A stretch of 64,000 nt of DNA from Rhodobacteraceae bacterium S2214 (GCA_025141675.1 CP081161.1:2454001-2518000), one strand, 5' to 3'. Shown: positions 8,529 through 17,465, counted from the first letter of the stretch. Made by a program: numbers and translations. Notes: a model not told the origin generated them from the letters alone.

Positions 8529-9722
8529 TTAGCTGGTCGCGAACTTCAGCAGCTTGATCGCGGCAAAGTCTGACACGGCACCGCCGACGCGCTTTGTGGC
8601 GTAGAACAGCACGTGTGGCTTGGCAGAGAACGGATCACGCAGCACACGCAGATCAGGGCGTTCCGCGACAGTGTAGCCCGTCGCGAAATCACCAAACGCG
8701 ATGGCAAACGCATCACCGGCAATGTCCGGCATGTCTTCGGCGATCAGCACCGGATACCCCATCAGACGCGCAGGTTCGCCTGCAGCCAGACCATCAGACC
8801 ACAAGAAGCGCCCATCATTGTCTTTCAGTTTGCGGATCGTGCCAGCCGTTTTTGAGTTCATCACGAAGGTGCCGTTCGCGCGGTACTGCGCACCCACGGC
8901 ATAGACGAGATCGACAATCGGATCAGCGTTATCAATCCCGCCAACAGAACCAGTCGGCACATATCCAAGGTTACCCCATGCCCAAACATCATTATCGACG
9001 GTTGGATAGGTCAGCAGACCCTTCGGCTTATCGACGCCATCGCCAGCAATAAACGCGTTGGCCTCAGACCGGGCGAACTTGTCCGCGATACGGCCAGCAA
9101 GCCAACCTTCGATGTCGAACGCTGTATCGTCCAGCAGACGTTGTGACGCTTTGGGCAGCGCTGACAGTTCGTGCAGCGGGATCGTGATCCGGTCGATTTG
9201 CGGACTATCTGTTTCTGTCAGCCCGCCCGTCTCAGTGGCCCAACCAGCACCCATATCTGTATGGTCGACCAAGACGTCAAACGATGTCGCATCCACCGTC
9301 ACCACCTGTGCAATCGCACGGATGGACGCCGTCGCACTTAACGTGCCTTTGATCGTGTCAGACGTCTGCGGATCCACCAGATATCCGCCGTCAGCAGCAA
9401 CAGCCGTGTTCAGCGACTTGCCTTCGACGTCGAGGCCACGCAACCCGTCATCATCGCCAGAGCGCAAATAGGCAGCGAATGCCTTTTGATGCGGCGCATC
9501 CATTTCAGCGGATACGGCCAACGACGGGCGTGCAGCCATCAAGGTCTTTCGATCAAGCTTGTTCATGCGGTCTTCCTGTTTTTGAAGTTTGGCGCTGACG
9601 CCGTTGGAGAAATCTTTGAATTCAGCCACGAAGCCGCCCAAGGCAGCCCGCAACTCTTGGGCCGGCGACATGTCATCAGACATGCCTTTCCCGGCCCGGG
9701 ACGCGTTCCCGGTTGTGGTCAT
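8529..9722 (-). CDS. g5: GTA major capsid protein g5 (HK97 fold)
   Basis: A 397-residue HK97-type major capsid protein. A strong AAGGAG ribosome site sits at the normal distance before the ATG at 9722, which fixes the start. The N-terminal ~100 residues are charged and helical (delta/scaffold domain, EFKDFSNGVSAKLQKQEDRMNKLDRK) and are expected to be removed by the g4 protease. The rest has the capsid core with GYLVDPQTSDTIKGTLS, AFIAGDGVDKPKGLL and a C-terminal LRVLRDPFSAKPHV segment. Located between protease and connector genes as expected. Confidence 0.95.
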   Translation of the reverse strand: MTTTGNASRAGKGMSDDMSPAQELRAALGGFVAEFKDFSNGVSAKLQKQEDRMNKLDRKTLMAARPSLAVSAEMDAPHQKAFAAYLRSGDDDGLRGLDVEGKSLNTAVAADGGYLVDPQTSDTIKGTLSATASIRAIAQVVTVDATSFDVLVDHTDMGAGWATETGGLTETDSPQIDRITIPLHELSALPKASQRLLDDTAFDIEGWLAGRIADKFARSEANAFIAGDGVDKPKGLLTYPTVDNDVWAWGNLGYVPTGSVGGIDNADPIVDLVYAVGAQYRANGTFVMNSKTAGTIRKLKDNDGRFLWSDGLAAGEPARLMGYPVLIAEDMPDIAGDAFAIAFGDFATGYTVAERPDLRVLRDPFSAKPHVLFYATKRVGGAVSDFAAIKLLKFATS

Positions 9723-9768
9723 CTTCCACTCCTTACGTGTTGATCAGTTGCAGCTTGCGCTGACGGCC

Positions 9769-10311
9769 CTAGACACGGGCGATAGTCAGGCGGGCATCGG
9801 TTAGGACAGCCGCCAGTTCGCGCAGGTCCGGCGCATCGGGATCATCCCCTTTTGCGCCCACCCGGGCATCGGGAAGCATGGGAAACGTCACAAGCGACAC
9901 CTCCCACAGCTCAAGTTGGGACAGATGACGTTTGCCTGTGTCATCCTTGGTTGATTTCACTGTGCGGTACCCGATGGACAGACCGTCAATCGCACCAGCT
10001 TCAAGCAATGCTGCGGCTTCGCGCGCTTTGGCGACATCCGGTAACAATCGGCCTTTGACCCAAAGGCCCTTTGCATCTTCTCGCACTTCATCCCACACAC
10101 CAATCGGTTGGGTCGGATCGTGCTGCCAAAGCATCTTGATGGTGCGGCCTTTGGATTTCGAAAACCCCAGCGATTGCTGATAGGCACCGCAATCGACGAC
10201 ATCGCCTCCCTGATCCGTCAAACCAAACAGCGACGCGTATCCAGAAATTTCGGTGCCGTCTTTGACCTTCACTTCAGGCCCAAGCTGACAGTATTTGTGT
10301 TCTAAATGCAT
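9769..10311 (-). CDS. g4: GTA HK97-family prohead protease g4
   Basis: A 180-residue prohead protease. The catalytic His is His64 in LWQHDPTQPIG and the Ser is Ser112 in IDGLSIGYRT, both in the family context. The opening EISGYASLFGLTDQGGDVV is also diagnostic. It cleaves the capsid delta domain during head maturation. It lies 46 nt upstream of g5 and 12 nt downstream of g3.5. Confidence 0.94.
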   Translation of the reverse strand: MHLEHKYCQLGPEVKVKDGTEISGYASLFGLTDQGGDVVDCGAYQQSLGFSKSKGRTIKMLWQHDPTQPIGVWDEVREDAKGLWVKGRLLPDVAKAREAAALLEAGAIDGLSIGYRTVKSTKDDTGKRHLSQLELWEVSLVTFPMLPDARVGAKGDDPDAPDLRELAAVLTDARLTIARV

Positions 10312-10323
10312 GTTTCGTCCTTT

Positions 10324-10533
10324 TCAGAAGCCACGAATGGCTTGAACAATTTCAAGAACCAGCAGCCCAAAGGCACCGCAAGCAATCAGCAGAATTTGCC
10401 ACTCTAATCTGGCGACCATGAACTCGATCCGACCAAGGCGGACGTCCAACTGGGCAAACCAGAAATCAGAAACAGGTGGCGGGTGCGGTGCTTTCTTGGA
10501 CCGCCCGTCGAGATCAACTATTTTACCCGTCAT
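10324..10533 (-). CDS. g3.5: GTA g3.5 small membrane-type protein
   Basis: A 69-residue protein between portal and protease, equivalent by position to GTA orf g3.5 (rcc01685 family). The N-terminal half is charged with a conserved PHPPPVSDFWFAQLDVRLGR segment; the C-terminal half is a hydrophobic helix of about 22 residues (ILLIACGAFGLLVLEIVQAI) that could span a membrane. It overlaps the portal gene by 11 bases. Its role in head formation is known only from the R. capsulatus work; sequence alone gives no mechanism. Confidence 0.82.
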   Translation of the reverse strand: MTGKIVDLDGRSKKAPHPPPVSDFWFAQLDVRLGRIEFMVARLEWQILLIACGAFGLLVLEIVQAIRGF

Positions 10534-11719
10534 CGCTGACCTCCAATGCCGGAAGGCCTAGTAGACTTCGCTTTTCGGCTGCACTCAGGAAAGACGCATC
10601 AGCCACACGACGCCATTGTGCATCACGTTCAGCAGACAAAGCGGGGATTTGATCCAGATCGGGACGCACATCAATGCGCTCACCGGTGAAATCCGACAAC
10701 CAATCGGCAATCGCACTGGTAACGCGAGTGGCCAGCGGCAGCACCGTCAGGCGGTAAAACGCGCGGTTCGCTTCCTGATAATTGGCATAGGTGGCATCGC
10801 CAGGAATGCCCAGCAACATAGGCGGCACACCATAAGCAATGGATATTTCACGGGCGGCGGCCTCTTTCGTCTTCTGGAACTCCATATCGGACGGAGAGAA
10901 CCCCATGGGTTTCCAATCAAGCCCCCCTTCCAGCAACATCGGCCGACCAGCATTGCGGGCACCTTGATGCTGGCTTTCCATCTCATCGACCAAACGGGTG
11001 TATTGATCATTGGTCAGTTGGGCCTGCCCTTCAGCACCCTTGTAGATAATCGCCCCTGAAGGTCGCGCGGCGTTATCAAGCAATGCCTTCGACCACCGCG
11101 ACGCGGCATTGTGCACATCCACAGCATTGGCTGCCGCCTGCATGGCAGAAAACCCGTAATGGTCGTCTTGCGGATGAAAGCTTTTGATATGACAAACCGT
11201 GGACAGACCTTCCGTCACCGGAAAACGAACCTTCCGACCGCCAAGGTTATACTCATACGCGACAGGCCAGCCGTTCTTTCCAGGGATCAGGCTCATCCGG
11301 TCAGAGCGCAGCACATGCATCTCGGCTGGTAATCCTTCATCCGCGACAGCCTCAAGATACCCATTCCCCGTCAGCAAAATCTGGGCAAACAACGCTTCAA
11401 ACAATTCGGCGCGGCCTTGCGACATATTCGGACGGCCCAGCAATTCCTGCACCGGATGCATATCATAACGACGCAGGCGGTCTTGGACGACCAATGGCAA
11501 TGCAGCCGCAGCTTCCGAAATAATCTTAACCGCCCGAAACCCGATCGGGTTTGCGTTAAACCCATTGCGCGTCAGCGATACCGTATCACGTGGAGACCAA
11601 GCCACACGGCCCGATGATTGCATCGCAACGACAGGTCCGGTAGCTGACGCCTTCGCGGCGGGGGCCGCTTGCGCTGCAGCCTCTTTGCTGCCCGATGCCC
11701 GGTTGAGAAATTCAAACAT
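10523..11719 (-). CDS. g3: GTA portal protein g3 (HK97 family)
   Basis: A 398-residue portal protein that forms the DNA-entry ring at one capsid vertex. Family features in order: NPIGFRAVKIISEAAAALP near residue 55, LLTGNGYLEAV near 115, KSFHPQDDHYGFSAMQAA near 200, SRWSKALLDNAARPSG near 230 and GVPPMLLGIPGDATYANYQEA near 320. Length is typical. A 115-nt space separates it from the terminase gene and contains a GGAG ribosome site at about 11725. Confidence 0.95.
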   Translation of the reverse strand: MFEFLNRASGSKEAAAQAAPAAKASATGPVVAMQSSGRVAWSPRDTVSLTRNGFNANPIGFRAVKIISEAAAALPLVVQDRLRRYDMHPVQELLGRPNMSQGRAELFEALFAQILLTGNGYLEAVADEGLPAEMHVLRSDRMSLIPGKNGWPVAYEYNLGGRKVRFPVTEGLSTVCHIKSFHPQDDHYGFSAMQAAANAVDVHNAASRWSKALLDNAARPSGAIIYKGAEGQAQLTNDQYTRLVDEMESQHQGARNAGRPMLLEGGLDWKPMGFSPSDMEFQKTKEAAAREISIAYGVPPMLLGIPGDATYANYQEANRAFYRLTVLPLATRVTSAIADWLSDFTGERIDVRPDLDQIPALSAERDAQWRRVADASFLSAAEKRSLLGLPALEVSDDG

Positions 11720-11834
11720 TCGCGTCTCCTTGAAGTGTGCGGCGGACTGAACCGTCGTTCGCTGCTATGAAAACAATATGCGGTACAGTTCTTGAGAAGG
11801 ATAAAACGGCCCGTGCGATGGGCCGCGCAACACC

Positions 11835-13238
11835 CTATCCCAGCGTGCGGACACGCGGGGCGCGCCAGCCGTATGCGGGATCAATCACCAGATCACGCAA
11901 AGCCCAGACAAGCGCATCCACTCGGTCGGGCGATCCGGACCCCACAAAACCCTGATGGGTCATCAAACACATCTGGTCCTCTAACGCGCCTAGACCCCGC
12001 ACATGCGACACACGTCCCTGTTCGTACAAAGCGGCGACGGGCTCAGCGCGGGCAGCTTTGCCTTTATGGGCCCTGACCGCGTGATACGGCACCAACGGGT
12101 CAATGCCTTGAATGATCGTCTTGACCATGTCCCCGCCTTGATTGACCTCGGCCACCAACCGTTGGGCGTCGAAACGATCCACAGCGGCAATCGCCATCTT
12201 GGCCCATTCGGTTGGGGATTCAGTATGCACCGTCAGATCAGCCAGCACGTAGGCCTTCCATGTATGCACCGGCCCCTGCGTCACAGCACCGGCCACAATA
12301 ATCCCGCAGGCGTCAGAATTCCCCTTGTGCGTGACAGGCGGGTCAACCGCGACGACAATCCGGTCCATCTCAGGCAAATCATCCGCCACCGCGTCGGCCA
12401 TCATCGCAGTCGTCCACATCGCGCCCTCAGCATCGGCCAGCAGCACACCTTCCAGCTCTTGGCGACCCAAACGCGTGCCTGCATAGCGGGATTGGACCTC
12501 TTCCAGAAATCCTTCAGCCAAGTTCGCGGCATTCGCTTCGGTCGGAGCATGTGTGACCACTGTGCTGGGGCGTTCCAATATCCCCTTCAACACAGGCACA
12601 TTGCGGGGGGTCGTCGTGACACAGGCCTGCGGGCAATCCCCTAACCGCAAGGAAAACTGCAGCATGTCCCACGCGTCTTCGCCGTTCTTCCACTTCGCAA
12701 CCTCATCCGCCCACAGCGCATCAAACTGCGGACCGCGCAAAGCATCAGGGTCATGGGCGGAAAACACATGCGCGGTGGCACCATTGGGCCATTCCAGCAT
12801 CTTGCGACCGGAAATCCACTTCGGCCTGCGATCTGGCGGAGATACAGCGAGTATACCACTTTCACCAAAGATCATCACTTCACGGGTCTGATCCACGGTC
12901 TCGCCTACAATCGCAATGCGGCGGGCGCGGCCGGCAGCCGTGGGGGTCGGACCTTCGGCAATGCCACGGACCCATTCAGCACCAGCACGGGTCTTTCCCG
13001 CACCGCGACCGCCCATAATGACCCACGTCCGCCAATCGCCAACCGGTGGGCGCTGATGCGGCATGGCCCAGAAATCAAACAGATAGGGAAGCGCTTCAAT
13101 CTGATCCGGCGTCAGGCTTTCCAGAAACGTCCTTTGGACCAATTGAGGCCCGCAAGCGATCCAGTTCGCGCCCGATGGTATCCCTTGCGTCGTCGTAATC
13201 GATGCCGGTGTCGGCGTCTGGTGATCCGTACTTTTCAT
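11835..13238 (-). CDS. g2: GTA large terminase g2
   Basis: A 467-residue DNA-packaging motor protein. The ATPase Walker A is GGRGAGKT at residues 76-83, the Walker B region is DALWADEVAKW, and a nuclease domain follows with acidic residues in VVAVDPPVTHKG and DRVDALVWAL. The domain EALPYLFDFWAMPHQ before Walker A is typical of GTA terminases. The ATG at 13238 lies 143 nt inside g1; I see no alternative ATG before the conserved region, so either the overlap is real or a non-ATG codon is used. GTA terminases package host DNA without site specificity, which cannot be read from the sequence. Confidence 0.93.
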   Translation of the reverse strand: MKSTDHQTPTPASITTTQGIPSGANWIACGPQLVQRTFLESLTPDQIEALPYLFDFWAMPHQRPPVGDWRTWVIMGGRGAGKTRAGAEWVRGIAEGPTPTAAGRARRIAIVGETVDQTREVMIFGESGILAVSPPDRRPKWISGRKMLEWPNGATAHVFSAHDPDALRGPQFDALWADEVAKWKNGEDAWDMLQFSLRLGDCPQACVTTTPRNVPVLKGILERPSTVVTHAPTEANAANLAEGFLEEVQSRYAGTRLGRQELEGVLLADAEGAMWTTAMMADAVADDLPEMDRIVVAVDPPVTHKGNSDACGIIVAGAVTQGPVHTWKAYVLADLTVHTESPTEWAKMAIAAVDRFDAQRLVAEVNQGGDMVKTIIQGIDPLVPYHAVRAHKGKAARAEPVAALYEQGRVSHVRGLGALEDQMCLMTHQGFVGSGSPDRVDALVWALRDLVIDPAYGWRAPRVRTLG

Positions 13239-13455
13239 GGAATACCTCTTCTGCGCGCAGCACCATCAGATGCGTCGATTGGAGTTCGTTGATTTTGGTC
13301 ATCATTTGCTTGGTCGACGCGTCCGCTGCCGGACCGGCTTCGTCTAACCACCGTGCCAATAAGATACGCATTTCCGAAAATAGATCGGCGATCTGAGATA
13401 TTCGTAGTCGCGCTGCCTCTTCCCTATCGGGGTCTGGGTTGTCTTGTTTTTTCAT
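13096..13455 (-). CDS. g1: GTA small terminase g1
   Basis: A 119-residue protein at the promoter-proximal end of the cluster. The start was set at MKKQDNPDPDREEAA (13455). It is mostly helical, with RLRISQIADLFSEMRILLARWLDEAG and a second long helix around TKQMMTKINELQSTHLMVLRAEE, consistent with a small terminase oligomer. The position of g1 next to the large terminase is as in R. capsulatus, where gp1 was shown to act as TerS. It overlaps g2 by 143 nt. Sequence conservation of this gene is normally weak, so the call leans on synteny. Confidence 0.82.
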   Translation of the reverse strand: MKKQDNPDPDREEAARLRISQIADLFSEMRILLARWLDEAGPAADASTKQMMTKINELQSTHLMVLRAEEVFHEKYGSPDADTGIDYDDARDTIGRELDRLRASIGPKDVSGKPDAGSD

Positions 13456-13647
13456 GCTGCTAATGCCTGTCGGAGACTTCCGTACAGTCGAGAAACCACC
13501 CCACACACAACGTCCAAACTGTGAGAGAAAACTCTGGGGATGGTCTACTAGCCTGCATCCAAAGTAGCGAAATCGGACGCGTCAGGTCAATGTTCCGGCC
13601 ATGGGCAGCGAGCGGGCAAATTAACAAATGCTTTCGCCCACGCAAAA
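13456..13647 (-). promoter_or_regulatory. Upstream region of the GTA operon
   Basis: A 192-nt non-coding stretch between the mltG terminator and g1 must hold the GTA promoter. On the minus strand a TTGACC element is visible (complement of 13585-13590), but no convincing -10 hexamer follows at 16-18 nt. That would fit a promoter needing an activator such as GafA, as known in Rhodobacter. I cannot identify an activator site by eye. Ribosome binding before g1 is weak (AGG only). Confidence 0.4.
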
Positions 13648-13675
13648 GGGCCAAACGCCTTTAAACGTTTGGCCC
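13645..13675 (-). terminator. Rho-independent terminator after mltG
   Basis: Perfect 10-bp stem GGGCCAAACG (13648-13657) and CGTTTGGCCC (13666-13675) with an 8-nt loop. On the minus strand it is followed by TTTTGCG. It ends the fabF-mltG transcript and isolates the GTA operon. Confidence 0.85.
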
Positions 13676-13714
13676 TCGTAACAAGAAGTCAAATTTCAAC
13701 CCAAGGTTGTTGCG

Positions 13715-14869
13715 TCAGTTCGCTGCTCGCTCAGCCTCGATTTCACGCCACCGCGCAACGTTACTATTATGGTCATCCAAATTGGTCGCAAAAGCGTGGC
13801 CACCGGTGCCGTCCGCAACAAAAAAGATGAACTCGGTTGTGTCAGGATTCAGTGCCGCTTCGATGCTGGCACGCCCCGGATTGGCAATTGGCGTGGGTGG
13901 CAAAGCAGGGATCACATAGGTGTTCCATGGCGTCTCACGACGCAATTCGCTTTGGCGCAAACCACGGCCCAATACGCCCTGCCCTTCGGTAATCCCGTAG
14001 ATCACGGTCGGGTCAGTTTGCAGGCGCATGCCGCGGTTCAGGCGGTTGGTAAAGACGCTGGCAACCTGACGGCGTTCTTCCGCGACACCCGTTTCTTTTT
14101 CCACGATACTGGCCAAGATCAGCGCCTCTTCAGGGCTGTTCAACGGCAAGTCATCAGCACGGTTGGCCCATGCTTCCGCAAGAATACGGGTCTGGCTTTC
14201 GGTCATGCGGTCGATGATGGACGCGACCGGGTCACCAGGGCTGAATTCATAGCTGTCAGGTGCCAATGACCCTTCAGCAGGCAAATCAGCGTAATCTTCG
14301 CCGAGCAAATCAAGACCGTTCAGCGCATCAACAACCTGCCAGCTTGTCACACCTTCCGCGATCAAGGCACGGTAGCGCGTATCGGCCTCTTCTTTCACTT
14401 CGGTATAAGCCGCGGGCGTTTCTTCTTCGGCTGGATTGAAACGAGCAATTTCAGCGTAGCGGTTCGTTGAGGGATCAAGCTCGCGGACCTGAATGGTCGT
14501 GCGGGTCACACCAACACGGTACACAACTTCTGTACCGCAGGTACTTTGACCGCCACGAGTGATCTGATCAATGATCTGCTCCATCGACGCACCCGCTTCG
14601 ACCAAGAATGACCCTGCCTTCAACTGGCTCGCCTTCTCGGAATAATCGGCACCGATGCGGAAGATGGTCGGAGACGAAACAGCCCCCTGTTCGTCCAGCG
14701 TATTGCTGACGATACGCATATTGGATCCGCTTTCAACGCGCAGGCAGATCGCTTGGCTCAGCGGACCAGGGGCAGAATACTGCCCCGATCCCCAAACAAT
14801 CGCACCACCTATAAGAAACAACAGAACAATGAATAAAGTCAGCGCGTTAGACGCAATGTGTCGCCACAT
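13715..14869 (-). CDS. mltG: Endolytic murein transglycosylase MltG
   Basis: A 384-residue YceG/MltG protein that cuts nascent glycan strands in the periplasm and is thought to set their length. Residues 9-27 form one inner-membrane helix (LTLFIVLLFLIGGAIVWG). The catalytic domain carries the family motif ILASIVEKETG at residues 251-261, with the catalytic Glu in it, then RMRLQTDPTVIYG-type sequence (NRGMRLQTDPTVIYGI) and the C-terminal PTPIANPGRASIEAALNP. Its ATG directly abuts the fabF stop (TAAATG), so it is co-transcribed with fabF, a common arrangement in alphaproteobacteria. Confidence 0.96.
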   Translation of the reverse strand: MWRHIASNALTLFIVLLFLIGGAIVWGSGQYSAPGPLSQAICLRVESGSNMRIVSNTLDEQGAVSSPTIFRIGADYSEKASQLKAGSFLVEAGASMEQIIDQITRGGQSTCGTEVVYRVGVTRTTIQVRELDPSTNRYAEIARFNPAEEETPAAYTEVKEEADTRYRALIAEGVTSWQVVDALNGLDLLGEDYADLPAEGSLAPDSYEFSPGDPVASIIDRMTESQTRILAEAWANRADDLPLNSPEEALILASIVEKETGVAEERRQVASVFTNRLNRGMRLQTDPTVIYGITEGQGVLGRGLRQSELRRETPWNTYVIPALPPTPIANPGRASIEAALNPDTTEFIFFVADGTGGHAFATNLDDHNSNVARWREIEAERAAN

Positions 14870-16129
14870 TTAGGAAACCTTCCCAAAGATCACGCTGGCG
14901 TTTGTGCCACCGAAACCAAAGCTATTGGACAAAGCGATATCGATTTTGCGCTCGCGTTTTGCGTTTGGTGCCAAATCGACAGGTGTTTCAACGGCAGGGT
15001 TATCCAAATTGATCGTTGGCGGCGCGACCTGATCTCGGATCGCAAGGATCGAGAAAATAGCTTCAATTGCGCCAGCAGCCCCCAGCAGGTGACCTGTCGC
15101 TGACTTTGTCGACGACATGGTCACTTTGGATGCGTGATCTTCCAACAGCCGCTCAACAGCGCCCAATTCAATGGTATCGGCCATTGTCGAAGTGCCGTGC
15201 GCGTTGATGTAGTCCAAATCAACTGGCGTCAGGCCAGCATCTTCCAGCGCCATCCGCATGGACCGTTCACCGCCTTCACCGCTCTCGGATGGGGCCGTGA
15301 TGTGGTACGCGTCACCAGACAGACCATACCCCAGCACTTCGGCATAAATCGTAGCACCACGTGCAACAGCATGCTCGTATTCTTCCAGAACAACGGCACC
15401 AGCGCCTTCGCCCATCACAAATCCATCACGATCAGCATCGTAAGGACGGGACGCGGCTTTGGGGTCATCAGCGCGTTTTGTGGACAACGCCTTACACGCG
15501 TTAAAGCCAGCAATACCAACTTCGCAAATGGCAGCTTCAGCACCACCCGCAACCATCACGTCAGCATTGCCGTATTTGATCAAACGGGCCGCATCGCCAA
15601 TCGCGTGGGCACCGGTTGAACAGGCTGTCACAACCGAATGGTTCGGGCCCTTAAAGCCATACTTGATAGAGACTTGACCGGAAATCAGGTTGATCAGCGC
15701 ACCGGGAATAAAGAAAGGCGACACGCGACGCGGGCCCTTTTCCTTGATCATCACTGCAGTATCGGAAATAGACTTCAGCCCCCCGATGCCGGACCCGATC
15801 AGCACACCTGTGCGGTTGCGATCATGATCGTCTGCAGGCACCCAGCCTGAATCCTCGACAGCTTGCTGTGCTGCCGCAATCCCGAACAGGATGAATTCAT
15901 CAACCTTACGGGCATCCTTTGGCGCCATATAGGTATCAGCATTGAACGTGCCATCAGACCCATCGCCCAACGGCACTTCACATGCATAGGTCGTGGCCAA
16001 TGCACTCGCATCAAAACCAGTGATCGGACCAGCGCCCGATTGACCATCCAATAGCCGAGACCAAGTAGCTTCAACGCCATCGGCCAACGGGGTGACGAGC
16101 CCCAATCCAGTCACAACAACACGACGCAT
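14870..16129 (-). CDS. fabF: Beta-ketoacyl-ACP synthase II
   Basis: A 419-residue condensing enzyme of type II fatty acid synthesis, elongating acyl-ACP with malonyl-ACP. The catalytic triad is visible: Cys170 in VVTACSTGAHA, His311 in NAHGTSTMAD and His347 in SATGHLLGAAG. Length is normal for FabF. It is the first gene of a fabF-mltG pair. acpP, fabG and fabD lie further upstream on the same strand but are separated from it by the oppositely oriented PilZ gene. Confidence 0.97.
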   Translation of the reverse strand: MRRVVVTGLGLVTPLADGVEATWSRLLDGQSGAGPITGFDASALATTYACEVPLGDGSDGTFNADTYMAPKDARKVDEFILFGIAAAQQAVEDSGWVPADDHDRNRTGVLIGSGIGGLKSISDTAVMIKEKGPRRVSPFFIPGALINLISGQVSIKYGFKGPNHSVVTACSTGAHAIGDAARLIKYGNADVMVAGGAEAAICEVGIAGFNACKALSTKRADDPKAASRPYDADRDGFVMGEGAGAVVLEEYEHAVARGATIYAEVLGYGLSGDAYHITAPSESGEGGERSMRMALEDAGLTPVDLDYINAHGTSTMADTIELGAVERLLEDHASKVTMSSTKSATGHLLGAAGAIEAIFSILAIRDQVAPPTINLDNPAVETPVDLAPNAKRERKIDIALSNSFGFGGTNASVIFGKVS

Positions 16130-16271
16130 GAACTGCCCTCACCTCTTCGCGTGGTTTTTCAAGCCTCTCTTACCCCACAGCCGCCCAAAGGAGCAAGGGG
16201 AGCAGGCAATTTCACGGGGCGTTAACCGATCTATGCCAATGAAGGTCCTGAAAAGCGTATAGGTAGGAAAC

Positions 16272-17198
16272 GTGCGTCACTTGCTAGCACTCATACTGAT
16301 CATGTCGGTAGCACCATGCGTGTTACACGCGGCGGTCGATTGCAGTGCTGTAAATCGCATCGCACGGATCAAAACCACCATTGGGCACCTCCGTGCTGAT
16401 CCAATTAGTGAAAGCGCGCCATACAACCAAATCATTCTGATCAATGATCTTGCCGCGCTCAGCACACGTGTCGCAACGATTGCGCTCGCGGATCACACCG
16501 ACAAGACCGATACCAATCGCCTGATCGCGCTGGTCAGCATGGCGCAAAGATCTGTCGAAGGCATCTCGGAAAAATCAATCGGCCAGTTTGCCCTGTCATT
16601 ACGGACAGACCGGTGGTCGGCTGTTCTCAGGGAAGCGACGATCGCGCTTAGTCACATGCCTTGTGGCCTGATCAACGGACGATTGCCCGGTGATGCGGAA
16701 GGCCGCGAAATCGACGGGAAAACAGTCGACCGGAAAGAAATCACCGTCAAAGAACCTATTGTCGAAAAACCCTTACAAACTGCCGTGCTGTCGATCCTGA
16801 TGATCGTGGGTATCGTCTTTGCCGGCAGACAAGTCATTGCATGGATGCGCATGCGCGCGCGTCTAAAAAAACGCCAATCAAAACGGTTCGCCACGCAGAT
16901 CGACAGTCATCTGGCCATAGACAAAAACGTCTACGAAGCCGAAGTGCTTGATCTTAACTGCCATGGTGCAAAGGTCCGGTATTGGCACACTTCCACCGTC
17001 GCGATTGATCAAGACGCTGGCATTTTCCTTGCAGGCGCTTGGCGGATGGGGGCGATCGCTTGGTCAAACAAATTGTATTGCGGCGTTCGTTTCGACGCGC
17101 CCTTGCCGATCCCGTTGGTGCGCGACCTTGCCGACGTCAGCGAAACTGACGGCCTCGGGCGCATCATCCTCAAAAAAGAAAAAGCGGCCTCTGCGTGA
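16272..17198 (+). CDS. Membrane-anchored PilZ-domain protein
   Basis: A 308-residue protein starting with GTG (AGG ribosome site 10 nt upstream). Residues 1-20 are a signal peptide or first helix; residues 170-192 form a second hydrophobic helix. The C-terminal part, about 198-285, looks like a PilZ domain: the arginine motif R201-x3-R205 (KRQSKRF) and the second motif DLNCHG at 227-232, where the usual Ser is replaced by Asn, followed by a beta-barrel with GVRFD. PilZ domains bind cyclic di-GMP. Residues 25-165 are a predicted periplasmic region of unknown function. The gene is divergent from fabF and convergent with acpP. Target unknown. Confidence 0.72.
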   Translation: MRHLLALILIMSVAPCVLHAAVDCSAVNRIARIKTTIGHLRADPISESAPYNQIILINDLAALSTRVATIALADHTDKTDTNRLIALVSMAQRSVEGISEKSIGQFALSLRTDRWSAVLREATIALSHMPCGLINGRLPGDAEGREIDGKTVDRKEITVKEPIVEKPLQTAVLSILMIVGIVFAGRQVIAWMRMRARLKKRQSKRFATQIDSHLAIDKNVYEAEVLDLNCHGAKVRYWHTSTVAIDQDAGIFLAGAWRMGAIAWSNKLYCGVRFDAPLPIPLVRDLADVSETDGLGRIILKKEKAASA

Positions 17199-17213
17199 AG
17201 CAGGGCCGCTCTT
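17181..17213. terminator. Bidirectional terminator overlapping the PilZ gene end
   Basis: Stem AGCGGCC plus CTGC (17183-17194) pairs with GCAG plus GGCCGCT (17200-17210); the loop GTGAA contains the PilZ stop codon. On the minus strand it is followed by a T-tract (GCTTTTTC), so it serves acpP; on the plus strand CTTT follows. The acpP terminator thus lies inside the coding end of the convergent gene. Confidence 0.75.
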
Positions 17214-17231
17214 TACGTCATTTAAGACGAA

Positions 17232-17465
17232 TTACTGTGCTGCAGAGATGAACTTAACAGCGTCGCCGAATGACTGGATAGTCTCGGCAGCATCGTCAGG
17301 AATTTCGATGCCGAATTCTTCTTCAAAAGCCATAACCAGCTCAACAGTGTCGAGGCTGTCTGCGCCCAGATCGTCGATGAAGGATGCACCTTCAACTACT
17401 TTGTCTTCTTCTACACCAAGATGCTCTACAACAATCTTGCGTACGCGGTCTGCGACGTCGCTCAT
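17232..17465 (-). CDS. acpP: Acyl carrier protein
   Basis: A 77-residue acidic acyl carrier protein. The phosphopantetheine attachment Ser is in the motif [19 protein letters not shown]. It carries acyl chains for the FabD, FabG and FabF enzymes encoded around it. Length is exactly typical. The leader between 17466 and 17575 carries two hairpins and a candidate promoter. Expression is probably high and independent of fabG. Confidence 0.98.
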   Translation of the reverse strand: MSDVADRVRKIVVEHLGVEEDKVVEGASFIDDLGADSLDTVELVMAFEEEFGIEIPDDAAETIQSFGDAVKFISAAQ

